A program made the translations under genes and the position numbers. Positions 1-8,753 of a DNA stretch of 64,000 nucleotides are shown piece by piece. This DNA comes from Deltaproteobacteria bacterium. Its GTDB lineage: Bacteria > Myxococcota_A > Polyangia > Polyangiales > Polyangiaceae. The notes under the pieces were generated by a model. It was not told the DNA's origin. It made no database searches and saw nothing but the letters and a program-made list of their open reading frames with translations. Each line of letters starts with the position of its first letter. The first letter of the stretch is position 1. The stretch is from the NCBI GenBank assembly GCA_003235365.1, contig QJWJ01000254.1, positions 53,664-117,663 on the forward strand. The letters are read 5' to 3'.

Positions 1-275
1 GCGCGCTCGACGTTCGAGTGGAGTCGCAGTTCGCTCGGGAGCGCCTGAGGAGAAATTCGAAACCAACAGTGGTCGGTGTCGAGCGGGTTGGATTGATTTG
101 AAACCAACGAGGAGCGCTGTCGAGCGGGTAGAGATTGATTGAAACCAAACCGATCGCGCTGCTGGGCGCGTGCTCGACGTTCGAGTGGAGTCGCAGGTCG
201 CTCGGGAGCGCCTGAGGAGAAATTCGAAACCAACAGTGGTCGGCGGCGAGCGGGTTGGATTGATTTGAAACCGAG
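1..275. repeat. Degenerate 41-bp repeat array at left edge
   Basis: The hexamer GAAACC recurs at 59, 100, 141, 226 and 267, giving steps of 41, 41, 85 and 41 bases. A larger copy, 1-105, recurs at 168-272 with only four mismatches (offset 167). The shared core is about 30 bases, GTCGAGCGGGTTGGATTGAT followed by TTGAAACC, with short variable stretches of about 10 bases between cores. Neither 41 nor 167 is a multiple of three, so this is not a repeat inside a protein. The array probably continues to the left of the window. It resembles a decayed CRISPR repeat end (GATTGAAAC), but the spacing is too short for real spacers. From 276 to 385 I see nothing more. Confidence 0.75.
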
Positions 276-385
276 AGCTGTCGGATGTCAGCAAACCAAG
301 CGCCGTGGCGCCCCCGTTCTTTGCGATCACGCGTGTGTCTGACCAACTCTCGTTCAGCCCGTCACTGGACCGATCGCCGCGTCGA

Positions 386-895
386 TCACAGGCGCGGAAG
401 TAGCTTGGCGAAGTTGCAGGGCATCGTGCGAGAATCGAGCTGCGGCACGATGATCTGGTCCATGGCCAGGCGCACCGCGCCGGTCGACCCCGGCAAGAGA
501 AACACGAGCGTGCGCCCGCAAATGGCCGCCGTCGCGCGCGATTGAATGGTGCTCGCACCGATGTCGGCGTAACTCAAACTGCGAAACAGCTCGCCAAATC
601 CGGGGATCGGTTTGGTGATCAGCGGCTCGAGTGCCTCAGGCGTGACGTCGCGACGAGTCACCCCGGTTCCTCCGGTGGCGATCACGACGGCGATGTCATC
701 GGCGTGCACCCAGGTACGAAACTGGTTGGTCAGCTCCGTCTTGTCGTCCTGGAGCAACAGACGCGCGGCCACTTCGTGCCCAGCTGACTGCAAACTCTCG
801 ACGACCGCAGCGCCACTGCTGTCGTTTTCCAGCGTACGCGTGTCGCTGATCGTGAGGACGGCAACGCTGAGCGGGATGAATTCGATGTCGGCCAT
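386..895 (-). CDS. moaB: Molybdenum cofactor biosynthesis protein MoaB/MogA family
   Basis: 169 residues, the usual length for MoaB (about 170). This family binds molybdopterin and adenylylates it (MogA and many MoaB proteins) on the way to molybdenum cofactor. The fold signature is clear: a [10 protein letters not shown] strand-loop near residues 11-20, the [12 protein letters not shown] molybdopterin-binding loop at 74-85 and LPGS at 134-137. The start MADIEF fits the family N-terminus. No strong ribosome site is seen upstream. No other moa or mo-enzyme gene is in the window, so the target enzyme is unknown. MoaB and MogA cannot be separated by eye. The family call itself is firm. Confidence 0.93.
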   Translation of the reverse strand: MADIEFIPLSVAVLTISDTRTLENDSSGAAVVESLQSAGHEVAARLLLQDDKTELTNQFRTWVHADDIAVVIATGGTGVTRRDVTPEALEPLITKPIPGFGELFRSLSYADIGASTIQSRATAAICGRTLVFLLPGSTGAVRLAMDQIIVPQLDSRTMPCNFAKLLPRL

Positions 896-1235
896 ACGCC
901 GAGGTTAGACGACTCGGGCCCGCGACGCGCGCAAGTTCACGACCGGCCACCGCAGGCCGTCCCTGACGCCTGTCGGCGAGACGGCGACGTGCACGCTGGC
1001 CGGACGAGTCTCTCGGGGGCATGGAGGTACATGCCCAATAATTTCAGACACTTGTAACCAGCTACCAACGACGTAGCCGCCGCAGCGCCTGATCGCACGG
1101 AAGCGCGCAAGTCGCAACGGTGGGCCGAAGATCTCGGGCTGGCGTCCCGGTCGCGGCGGTCGACGTAATCCCAGGACGGGTGCCCAACACGCTTGCCGAC
1201 TTGACGACGGGGCAACGACCAGAAACGCTGAACCC
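896..1235. other. Divergent intergenic region moaB / ggt
   Basis: 340 bases between two divergently transcribed genes, so both promoters should lie here. Around 1033-1060 there is a short AT-richer patch (CCCAATAATTTCAG) that could hold a promoter, but no convincing -35/-10 pair was found. Reading frames through it look like high-GC shadows with no recognisable protein. Confidence 0.4.
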
Positions 1236-3143
1236 ATGGCACCCTTTGCTGCGGCGCGACGACGCGCCGGACCGTGGCTGTTGCTTGCCGTGTCGTTCAC
1301 TGCGGGTTGCAAGCGCCCCACCGAAGCGGCCGCCGACAAGGCGCCAGAAGTGAACACTTCCGTGCGCAGTTCCGCCACGACGCCCCCAAAGCCGCGCGCT
1401 GCTGAGACGACTGCCGTAACCACGACACCAGCCGACTCGCAGCAACCCCCGACCCACTCACTGCCGAACCCGTTGACCGCGGGAGGAAAACACGTGGCCG
1501 TCAGCCGCTTCGGAATGGTGAGTTCGGTCGAACCGAACGCCACACGGGCCGGCGTTCAGATGCTGGAGCAAGGCGGCAACGCCGTCGACGCCGCTGTCGC
1601 CGTGGGCTATGCTCTGGCAGTCACTCATCCGAGCGCCGGGAACATCGGCGGCGGTGGCTTCATGCTCGTACACGTGGGCGGCGCACCGACGGTCGCCATC
1701 GACTTTCGCGAACAGGCACCACGCGCACTGACCCAACGCGGGTTCGGCGAGATGATCAAGAACCGAGCGCGTGAACCCCGAGCGACGGGCGTTCCTGGGA
1801 GTGTCGCGGGCTACAACCTGGCGTTATCGCGCTTCGGTCGCCTGCGCCGAGCGCTGGTCATGGCGCCGGCGATCGCTTTGGCCAAAGACGGGCACGAACT
1901 CGGTGAACGGCAGGCCCGAGTGCTCGGCTGGTCATGGCCGCTGTTGCGTCGCGACACCGCGTCGGTCGCCCAATTCGGACGTGGCCGAGCGCCTCTCGAA
2001 AAAGGCCAACGGCTGATCCAACCGCAACTGGCCCGCACGCTCCAGCGCATCGCCAACCAAGGCGACGCTGGTTTCTACGCGGGCAGCACTGCCACGGCGA
2101 TTGCCGACTATCAACGCGCCCACGGCGGTTGGATCGACGAGCAGGACTTGGCGAACTACCGCGCCCTCGTTCGACAGCCCCTGCGAACCGAATACGGCCC
2201 CGTGCAGGTCGAAGTGATGTCTCCGCCGTCGGCCGGCGGCGTCGCGGTCGTCTCGATGCTCGCCATGCTGCAAGCACTGGACGCCAAACGCTACCCCGTC
2301 GATTCGGTCGCCGGGCTGCATCTGTTTGCCGAAGTCGCCAAGCGCGCGCACGCCGAACGCCGTTTCGGTGTCGTCGACCCCGACAGCTCGACCGAGTTCG
2401 ACGTGGCAAGCCTGCTCGAACGTTGGAAAGATCCCAAGACTTGGCTCGAGCCGTTTCCGATCTCGCCGACAGCGGCGACGCCAGCCAAGACGCTGCACCC
2501 GCTGTACGAATCGGCGATGCGCGAGCTCGATCATACGACGCACTTCTCCGTCATGGACGCGGAGGGAAACGCCGTGAGCTGTACGACGACACTGTCGGGC
2601 GGTTTCGGCGCCAAGTACACCATCGGCGACATCGGGGTGGTGATGAACAATTCGGTTGCCGCTTTCGGTACCAGTGGTCTCGATGTACCAAAACCCGGCC
2701 GGCGCATGACGAGTTCCATGTCCCCGACCCTGCTGTTGCTCGGCGACGAGGTGATCGGTGTACTGGGTTCACCTGGTGGCGACACGATCCCCAACACCGT
2801 CGTGCAAGTGCTTCGCAATCTCGTCGATGGGCACTTGACGCTGGACGCTGCCATCGACGCACCGCGCATCCATCACGGCTTCGTGCCCGACGCAATTCGC
2901 TACGAATCCAAGCGTCCACCGAGCAAGACACAACTCGAAGGGCTCCGCAAGCTCGGGCACGCGTTCACGGACGCCCGTCTCACGATCGGCGACGCCAACG
3001 ACATCATCCAGATCGACGGCAACTTGTACGGGTACGCCGACATGCGCGAAGGCGGCTTGGCGCTCGGTCCGTCGAGCAAGCCCCCCGTCGCGCCGTTCGA
3101 CAACGCCGACGACGAGACACCCCGAGGCACCACCCCTCCCTGA
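1236..3143 (+). CDS. ggt: Gamma-glutamyltransferase, predicted lipoprotein
   Basis: 635 residues. It hydrolyses or transfers the gamma-glutamyl group of glutathione and related peptides, and acts outside the cytoplasm. The N-terminus is a lipoprotein signal: RRR, then WLLLAVSFTAGC with lipidation at Cys25, then a Pro/Thr-rich linker to about residue 85. The Ntn-hydrolase precursor cleaves itself before a catalytic threonine. Here the motif is HTTHFSVMD, with the nucleophile near Thr434, giving a small subunit of about 200 residues as in E. coli. The glycine-rich stretch GNIGGGGFML is the usual large-subunit marker. The ATG at 1236 was chosen because the signal peptide starts there, although the ribosome site is weak. 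It converges on ftsZ with a terminator between. Lipid anchoring differs from the soluble periplasmic E. coli enzyme. Confidence 0.95.
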   Translation: MAPFAAARRRAGPWLLLAVSFTAGCKRPTEAAADKAPEVNTSVRSSATTPPKPRAAETTAVTTTPADSQQPPTHSLPNPLTAGGKHVAVSRFGMVSSVEPNATRAGVQMLEQGGNAVDAAVAVGYALAVTHPSAGNIGGGGFMLVHVGGAPTVAIDFREQAPRALTQRGFGEMIKNRAREPRATGVPGSVAGYNLALSRFGRLRRALVMAPAIALAKDGHELGERQARVLGWSWPLLRRDTASVAQFGRGRAPLEKGQRLIQPQLARTLQRIANQGDAGFYAGSTATAIADYQRAHGGWIDEQDLANYRALVRQPLRTEYGPVQVEVMSPPSAGGVAVVSMLAMLQALDAKRYPVDSVAGLHLFAEVAKRAHAERRFGVVDPDSSTEFDVASLLERWKDPKTWLEPFPISPTAATPAKTLHPLYESAMRELDHTTHFSVMDAEGNAVSCTTTLSGGFGAKYTIGDIGVVMNNSVAAFGTSGLDVPKPGRRMTSSMSPTLLLLGDEVIGVLGSPGGDTIPNTVVQVLRNLVDGHLTLDAAIDAPRIHHGFVPDAIRYESKRPPSKTQLEGLRKLGHAFTDARLTIGDANDIIQIDGNLYGYADMREGGLALGPSSKPPVAPFDNADDETPRGTTPP

Positions 3144-3175
3144 CCGGTTCGGCGCAGGCGTGTGGCACCAAGACC

Positions 3176-3196
3176 GCGGCGCCCGAGGGGCGCCGC
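3176..3196. terminator. Hairpin terminator between ggt and ftsZ
   Basis: A perfect 9-bp stem, GCGGCGCCC / GGGCGCCGC, with a 3-base loop (GAG) lies 33 bases past the ggt stop, followed by GTTTC on the plus strand. It also lies 34 bases past the ftsZ stop on the other strand. The U-run is short, so it may work bidirectionally but weakly. Confidence 0.65.
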
Positions 3197-3229
3197 GTTT
3201 CACTTCACGAGGGCAAGAAGGCGAGTATC

Positions 3230-4474
3230 TCAGCCAATCGTCCGTCGCTGATAGGCCGGGACATCCCAATCCGCCTCGGTCCGCTTGGGAAAGCGGATGT
3301 CGTCGCGAATCGGTAGGGCACCTTGCGCCATCGCGGGTTGACGCGACACTGGAGGCGGCGGTGGCGGCGCCTGATGCACGACCTCGGGGATACTCTGCGG
3401 CGCCGGAGCCGGCGCAGGACGACGTGCTGGCGGCGGCACATTTCGGTTGGACGCGCGCGGCGGCTGACTGGCGGCTTGCGCCGCGACTTCGATCGATTCG
3501 TCACTCTCGTGATCGAAACCCGTCGCGATCACCGTCACCTTGATCATGTCGTTCATCGACTCGTCGGCGCTGGCCCCGAAGATGATGTCGGCGTCCTCGT
3601 GAGCCAACTCACGGACGTAGGACGCGGCCTCTTCGATCTCGCGCAGGCTCACGTCCAAGCCACCGACGATGTTGAGCAGCACGCCGGTCGCGCCGTCGAC
3701 GGAGATGTTGTCGAGCAACGGCGACGAGACGGCTTGCTCCGCAGCCAGCCGCGCGCGCCCTTCACCCTTGGCGCAAGCGGAGCCCATGAGCGCCCGGCCC
3801 TGGTGCTCTTCCATGATGCGCCGGGCGTCGGCAAAGTCGACGTTGATGTATCCGGCCTTGGTGATCAAGTCGCTGATGCCTTGAACGGCCTGGAACAACA
3901 CCTCGTCAGCCTTGCGAAAGGCGTCCATCAGAGCCAAGTCCGAGTCGAGGGCCAGCAGCTTCTGGTTGGGGATGGTGATCAGGGTCTCGACGTTCTCAGC
4001 CAAAGTCATCAGCCCGTGCTCGGCGCGGCGAGCGCGCGTGCGTCCCTCGAACACGAAAGGCTTGGTGACGACGCCGACGGTCAGTGCACCCTCTTCTCGG
4101 GCAAGCTGAGCCACCACGGGGGCTGCGCCAGTTCCGGTACCACCGCCCATACCGGCGGTGATGAAGACCATGTCCGCTCCAGAGATGGCATCCTTGACGC
4201 GGTTGACGTCTTCGAGCGCGGCCTTGCGCCCCTTTTCGGGGTCCGCGCCGGCGCCGAGCCCTTTGGTCACGTTCTGACCGATCGCAATCTTGACGGGCGC
4301 CAGACTGTCGTTGAGCGACTGGGCGTCGGTGTTGATGGCGACGAACTCGACGCCCTCCAGACCACACTGGATCATGGTGTTGACGGCATTGCTGCCGGCA
4401 CCACCGCACCCGATCACCTTGATACGGGCCTGGTATTGCTGAACGTCATCTGCGAACTCGATCGAGAAGCTCAT
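3230..4474 (-). CDS. ftsZ: Cell division protein FtsZ
   Basis: 414 residues. This is the tubulin-like GTPase that forms the Z ring at mid-cell. The GTP-binding loops are intact: [11 protein letters not shown] at 22-32 and the tubulin signature [10 protein letters not shown] near 110-119. The T7 loop ([11 protein letters not shown]) is also present. A proline-rich disordered linker of about 65 residues follows the GTPase core. The last residues, [10 protein letters not shown], match the conserved C-terminal peptide that binds FtsA. It is the last gene of the dcw cluster. A 372-base leader with its own strong ribosome site (GGAGGA) separates it from ftsA, which suggests independent control of its level. 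Confidence 0.98.
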   Translation of the reverse strand: MSFSIEFADDVQQYQARIKVIGCGGAGSNAVNTMIQCGLEGVEFVAINTDAQSLNDSLAPVKIAIGQNVTKGLGAGADPEKGRKAALEDVNRVKDAISGADMVFITAGMGGGTGTGAAPVVAQLAREEGALTVGVVTKPFVFEGRTRARRAEHGLMTLAENVETLITIPNQKLLALDSDLALMDAFRKADEVLFQAVQGISDLITKAGYINVDFADARRIMEEHQGRALMGSACAKGEGRARLAAEQAVSSPLLDNISVDGATGVLLNIVGGLDVSLREIEEAASYVRELAHEDADIIFGASADESMNDMIKVTVIATGFDHESDESIEVAAQAASQPPRASNRNVPPPARRPAPAPAPQSIPEVVHQAPPPPPPVSRQPAMAQGALPIRDDIRFPKRTEADWDVPAYQRRTIG

Positions 4475-4846
4475 GGTTTTCCTCCAGCGCTCAACGCGCC
4501 ACGTCGTCCGACCCCGCGGGCGGGAATTGCCTCTTCCCGGAACCTGCGGATGCTCTTCTTGAAGCGCATCCGGGAGTGTTCGGCCAAATAAGTGGATCGA
4601 ATTTGTGCGCCCCTCGGCGACACTTGCGACACCGGGAAGCCTTCAGGCCGCCCGCCCATGGGCGCCGACGACACCCCGAACTTCGACCGAGAGCGACGAA
4701 CGTCGCTTCACGGCACTCGGACGGCGCCAATCCTGCGTCCCGATCGATGGACCGGACGACGTGCCATCCAAGAGCAATCGACGAACCAATCCGTTCTGCT
4801 CCCCCCACCCACAGACCGCCGAAGGCGGTGGGACTGTCCAGCTCCC
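4475..4846 (-). promoter_or_regulatory. ftsA-ftsZ intergenic leader with two hairpins
   Basis: 372 bases without a convincing gene inside an otherwise tightly packed cluster. Two neighbouring hairpins are visible. One is at 4521-4539 (6-bp stem CGGGAA/TTCCCG, loop of 7). The other is at 4547-4572 (7-bp stem CGGATGC/GCATCCG, loop of 12). Just upstream on the minus strand, 4581-4605, is an AT-richer patch (TCCACTTATTTGG) that could be an ftsZ promoter. The promoter assignment is a guess; the hairpins are directly visible. Confidence 0.5.
4480..4485 (-). promoter_or_regulatory. Ribosome binding site of ftsZ
   Basis: GGAGGA on the minus strand, five bases before the ATG at 4474. This is one of the strongest Shine-Dalgarno sites in the window and it fixes the ftsZ start. 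Confidence 0.8.
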
Positions 4847-6100
4847 TCAGAACGCGTCGCGCAGCCAGCCCCAGAACTTGCGACCGCGAGCCGGTGTTTC
4901 AGGGGCGAAACGCGGCGGCACCTGGTCGTCATCGACGGCGAAGTCGACGTCTTGCAGTCGCTGCGCCCCGTAGCGAACCAACCCGACGCCGGCGGCGTGC
5001 TGGGGACCTTGGATGAGTTGCACCAAGCCCTTGACGCCGACGGGGAAGCCCAGGCGAACCGGCATGCCGAGGATGTCCTCTGCCGCTTCGACCATGCCCT
5101 CCATCAGCACGCCGCCGCCGGTGAGCACGACACCCGAGCTGATCTGGTCGACCACACCCGTCTCTTCCATGCGCCGACGCACCTCGGCGAAGATCTCCTC
5201 CACCCGCGGTTCGATGATGTCAGAGAGTACCCGCCTCGCGACCTTGCGCGGCGCGTGACCGCCAACACCGGGAACTTCGATCTCCTCGGCATCCGACACC
5301 ATGCGTCCCAGCGCGCAACCGTAGTTGCGCTTGAGGCGCTCAGCCTCGCCCATCGGCGTGCGCAGGCCTGCCGCGACGTCGTTGGTGACGTTGTTTCCGC
5401 CTGCGGGGATCACGCTGATGTGGCCGACACCGCCTTCGATGAACTGCACCAAATCGGTCGTGCCGCCACCGATGTCGACGACCGCAACGCCGATCTCCTT
5501 CTCGTCGTCGCTGAGCACGGCATCCGCACTCGCGAGCGACGCCAACGCCACCTCGGCGACTTCGAGGTCACAGCGCTCGGCGCAGCGCTCCGCATTCTGC
5601 ACACAGGACTTGGCCGCGGTGACCAAGTGCACCCGCGCCTGCAGGCGAACACCGCTCATGCCGACCGGGTCGCGGACGCCATCTTGATTGTCGACGATGT
5701 ATTCACGAGCCAGCGCGTGGAGGATCATACGATCGGCATCGACGGGGATCGCTCGCGCACCTTCGAGCACGCGGTCCAAGTCAGCTCGTGTCACTTCGCG
5801 ACCGGCGATCGCCGCAACGCCATCCGACGTCAGACTGCGAATGTGGCTCCCGCCCACGCCCAGGAACACGGTGCCGATCTCGACACCGGCCATGGCCTGA
5901 GCCGCGTCGATCGCTTCGTGTATGGCACGCACGGTCCACTCGATGTTGCTGACGACACCCTTGCGCAACCCGCGGCAGGGCACGTTGCCCACGCCGAGGA
6001 TGGTGATGCCTTCAACGTCCACCTCTCCGACGACCGCCGATACCTTGGTGCTACCGACGTCCAAACCAACGACAATTTCCGATGTGTTGAACTCACTCAT
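4847..6100 (-). CDS. ftsA: Cell division protein FtsA
   Basis: 417 residues. This actin-like ATPase tethers FtsZ to the membrane and recruits later division proteins. The phosphate-1 motif GLDVGSTKV is at 12-20 and the phosphate-2 motif VVDIGGGTTDL is near 207-217. The protein ends in FWGWLRDAF, the conserved amphipathic membrane-targeting helix. The frame is open for more than a kilobase upstream. I chose the ATG at 6100 (MSEFNTSEIVVGLD) because FtsA homologues begin about ten residues before the VGLD strand. No strong ribosome site is seen. A 326-base gap separates it from ftsQ, which is unusual for this pair. Confidence 0.96.
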   Translation of the reverse strand: MSEFNTSEIVVGLDVGSTKVSAVVGEVDVEGITILGVGNVPCRGLRKGVVSNIEWTVRAIHEAIDAAQAMAGVEIGTVFLGVGGSHIRSLTSDGVAAIAGREVTRADLDRVLEGARAIPVDADRMILHALAREYIVDNQDGVRDPVGMSGVRLQARVHLVTAAKSCVQNAERCAERCDLEVAEVALASLASADAVLSDDEKEIGVAVVDIGGGTTDLVQFIEGGVGHISVIPAGGNNVTNDVAAGLRTPMGEAERLKRNYGCALGRMVSDAEEIEVPGVGGHAPRKVARRVLSDIIEPRVEEIFAEVRRRMEETGVVDQISSGVVLTGGGVLMEGMVEAAEDILGMPVRLGFPVGVKGLVQLIQGPQHAAGVGLVRYGAQRLQDVDFAVDDDQVPPRFAPETPARGRKFWGWLRDAF

Positions 6101-6426
6101 GATGACTTGCGCCGAGGCGGGGATTCGCGGCACCCAGCAACTCGACGCCCACGCTGCCATCACAATCCAACCACGGCCAAGTTTGTGAGGCGCTCTGCGT
6201 CGTTCGTTGGCTCGGGTCGAATGGTCGAAACCGCAACGTAAAAGACAGATGAATAACTGGGTGAGGAAGCGCCCGAGCGCACCGCGCCGACGTCGATGTC
6301 CACGCCGGAGCGTCGCATGGCGACCCACGCAGCCACACCTCTGCAGACCGCCACGTAGACCGCTGAGCGCGGGCGAAACCGCCGTTCGCGTCGCCCGGCG
6401 TGCGCCACGGTATGCGAGGTGTTCGA
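6101..6426 (-). other. ftsQ-ftsA intergenic region
   Basis: 326 bases inside the cluster. No recognisable protein is encoded, although frames stay open because of the high GC. An AT-richer island at about 6231-6260 (ACGTAAAAGACAGATGAATAACTGG on the plus strand, written here only to locate it) is a plausible site for an internal ftsA-ftsZ promoter. I could not assign -35 and -10 boxes with confidence. Confidence 0.4.
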
Positions 6427-7326
6427 CTATCGCAGTCGAACGACGACCCGCTCCGGGTGCGCTTGATTGTCCAAGAACACGATGCTCGGCGTCTGCCGCT
6501 TCGCGCGCAACTTGCCGAGGACCCGCCCCGCCATGAGCAGCTTCTGTCGAAACGGGCCCTGGCCCAAGTTGAAGGTGATCCCCGACGTGCCAACGACCAT
6601 TTGCACGGCACCATCGGATGCCAAGTTGATCTCTTGCGCGCCATAGCTCTCTGCCATGGGCAACCGTTCGTAGCGCCGCAGGATGGCAATGCCGCCGGCG
6701 ATGCGCTCCAGAGCTCGGTCGCGATCGACCTGCAAGTCCTCGGCGCTGACGCCGGAGACGATGGGAAAGTCGCTCGAGTCCCCCTCTTCGAGTGGCTTGA
6801 TCGGGTAGCCGTCTTCCGTGACCAGGTACAGCGAGTTGTCGATGGCCGCGAGTGCCACCGCCACGTGCTCGGTGACGGACACCGTGATCGTGTCGGGGAT
6901 GCGACGAGTCAAACGCGCACTGGCAATCCACGGGTTGGAGGAGAGTTCCTGCTCCGCCGTCGCCAGGTCGATGCTGAACAGATTGTCGCCGCGCGTGATC
7001 CCGGCGAGCGACAGCAACTGGTCTTCCCCGAACCGCCGACTCCCTTCGGCTTCGACGTGGCGGATGGCAAACCGGGACGTCGAAACGAAGAAGCGGTTGG
7101 CGCCATAGGCAAAACCGCCGATCGCACTGCCGAGCAGCACGATGAACGCAATCACCTTCAACACGGAAACCAAACCGCGAGTGACGCGCGGACGGGCCTG
7201 GGGTGCTTCGGGCTCCACCTCTTCGACGGGCGCCTTGACGGTGTTGCTTCGTTTTCGGCCCCGGCGTTTTTGGGGCTCGTCCTCGCTCATGGCCGAGTGT
7301 TTGGCTCGTCGCCGCAACTGGGCCAA
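6427..7326 (-). CDS. ftsQ: Cell division protein FtsQ
   Basis: 299 residues. A bitopic inner-membrane protein linking the Z ring to the septal synthase through FtsL/FtsB. It has a basic cytoplasmic tail (RRGRKRS near 21-27), one membrane helix at about 53-75 and then a POTRA domain (about 86-155, starting FAIRHVEAEG). The POTRA ends with the typical WIASARLTRRIPDTITVSVTE stretch, followed by the beta domain. The ATG at 7326 was kept; an alternative ATG 12 codons in (MSEDEP) would also leave an intact protein. murB and ddl, which often sit between murC and ftsQ, are missing here. Confidence 0.93.
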   Translation of the reverse strand: MAQLRRRAKHSAMSEDEPQKRRGRKRSNTVKAPVEEVEPEAPQARPRVTRGLVSVLKVIAFIVLLGSAIGGFAYGANRFFVSTSRFAIRHVEAEGSRRFGEDQLLSLAGITRGDNLFSIDLATAEQELSSNPWIASARLTRRIPDTITVSVTEHVAVALAAIDNSLYLVTEDGYPIKPLEEGDSSDFPIVSGVSAEDLQVDRDRALERIAGGIAILRRYERLPMAESYGAQEINLASDGAVQMVVGTSGITFNLGQGPFRQKLLMAGRVLGKLRAKRQTPSIVFLDNQAHPERVVVRLR

Positions 7327-7373
7327 GTTTCCGGAGCCGCAGTCGATCGCGACGCGACGTCACTCGCCCGATG

Positions 7374-8753
7374 TCACGTACCGCTCTCGATGTACTGCGC
7401 CACCAGCGGCAAGACCTTGTTGATGTCGCCCGCACCCAGCGAGATCACGACGTCGCCCGGTTTGGCGGTTTTTGCCAAGGTTTGCGCCAATTGCTGCCGA
7501 TCGGATACGTAGCTGACGGCTTGGTGACCGTGACCCGCAATCGCGTCGACCAAGCGCTGCGAATCGATGCCTTCGATGGGCGCTTCGCCGGCCGCGTAGA
7601 TATCCGTGACGAACAACGCGTCCGAAAGGTTGAAAGCCCGCGTGAACTCGTCGAACAACTGCTGGGTCCGGGTGTACCGATGTGGTTGAAAGGCGACGAT
7701 GATCCGACCGTTGTACGAGTTTCGAGCAGCCGACAAGGTCGCCTCGATTTCGGCCGGGTGATGGCCGTAGTCGTCCACGAGAGTCACCTGATTCGGCGTT
7801 CCGACGATGGTGAAGCGGCGCGCCACGCCGCCGAAGGTCGACAGAGCGTCTTTCATCACGTCGAGGGGCACCTCGAGCTCGTCACAAATGGCAATCACCG
7901 CAAGGGCGTTGAGCACGTTGTGGTTGCCGGGCATGCGCAGCACGAACTCCCCCAACGGCCGGCCGCGGGCGAAAGCCTCGAATGTCGTCATCAAGCCGTG
8001 AAACGCCACGTTGCGCGCGGAGTAGTCAGCCTGGGGATTGATGCCATAGGTGACGTGGCGGCGCTTGATGCGCGGCAGGATCTCTTGGACCGTCGGGTGA
8101 TCGAGACACAGCACCGCCAACCCGTAGAACGGCACGCGTTCGGCGAAATCGACGAAGGCGTCTTTGAGCGCCTCGTAGGTCTGGTAGAAGTCCAAGTGCT
8201 CGGGGTCGATGTTGGTGATCGCCGCGATCGTGGGCGTCAGGCGCAAGAACGACCCGTCGCTCTCATCCGCTTCGGCGACGAGCAGATCCCCCCCACCCAG
8301 CGCGGCGTTGCTGCCCAAGGCAGCCATTCGCCCGCCGACGACGACCGTCGGGTCGAACCCCGCGGCACGCAGCACCGTGGCAACCAACGACGTCGTGGTG
8401 GTCTTGCCGTGAGAGCCGGCCAGGGCCACGCCGTACTTGACCCGCATCAGCTCAGCGAGCATTTCGGCGCGTGAGATCACCGGAACACCCGTGCGACGAG
8501 CCGCGACGACCTCGGGGTTCTTCGGGTCGATGGCGCTCGAATAGACGATGACGTCTGCCCCTTCGATGTTCTCTTCGCGATGTCCGACGAAGATCTGCGC
8601 GCCGAGGCGAGCCAAGCGGCGCGTGTTTTCGCCTTCACGCAGGTCGGAACCCGAAACGTCGAAATCGAGCGTGCGAAGGATTTCTGCGAGGCCGCTCATC
8701 CCGATCCCGCCGACGCCGATGAAGTGGACGTGGCGAACACGACCTCGAAACAT
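7374..8753 (-). CDS. murC: UDP-N-acetylmuramate--L-alanine ligase MurC
   Basis: 459 residues, normal family length. This cytoplasmic ATP-dependent ligase adds L-alanine to UDP-MurNAc. The N-terminal nucleotide fold shows GVGGIGMSGLAEI at 13-25, diagnostic for MurC. The ATP-binding loop is GSHGKTTTT at 113-121. A central EADESDGSF stretch and the C-terminal DDYGHHP motif are also visible. Its start codon overlaps the murG stop by one base (TGATG), which implies translational coupling. Confidence 0.98.
   Translation of the reverse strand: MFRGRVRHVHFIGVGGIGMSGLAEILRTLDFDVSGSDLREGENTRRLARLGAQIFVGHREENIEGADVIVYSSAIDPKNPEVVAARRTGVPVISRAEMLAELMRVKYGVALAGSHGKTTTTSLVATVLRAAGFDPTVVVGGRMAALGSNAALGGGDLLVAEADESDGSFLRLTPTIAAITNIDPEHLDFYQTYEALKDAFVDFAERVPFYGLAVLCLDHPTVQEILPRIKRRHVTYGINPQADYSARNVAFHGLMTTFEAFARGRPLGEFVLRMPGNHNVLNALAVIAICDELEVPLDVMKDALSTFGGVARRFTIVGTPNQVTLVDDYGHHPAEIEATLSAARNSYNGRIIVAFQPHRYTRTQQLFDEFTRAFNLSDALFVTDIYAAGEAPIEGIDSQRLVDAIAGHGHQAVSYVSDRQQLAQTLAKTAKPGDVVISLGAGDINKVLPLVAQYIESGT

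Noticed and set aside
1..275. CRISPR array
   Set aside because: Repeat ends look CRISPR-like, but the variable parts are about 10 bases, the units are degenerate and no cas gene is present.
1934..3316. 460-residue plus-strand frame inside ggt
   Set aside because: Arg-rich shadow in a second frame of ggt with no recognisable domain.
4847..7435. 862-residue FtsA fusion
   Set aside because: The extra N-terminal 445 residues are an open high-GC frame that overlaps ftsQ in another frame; FtsA begins at 6100.
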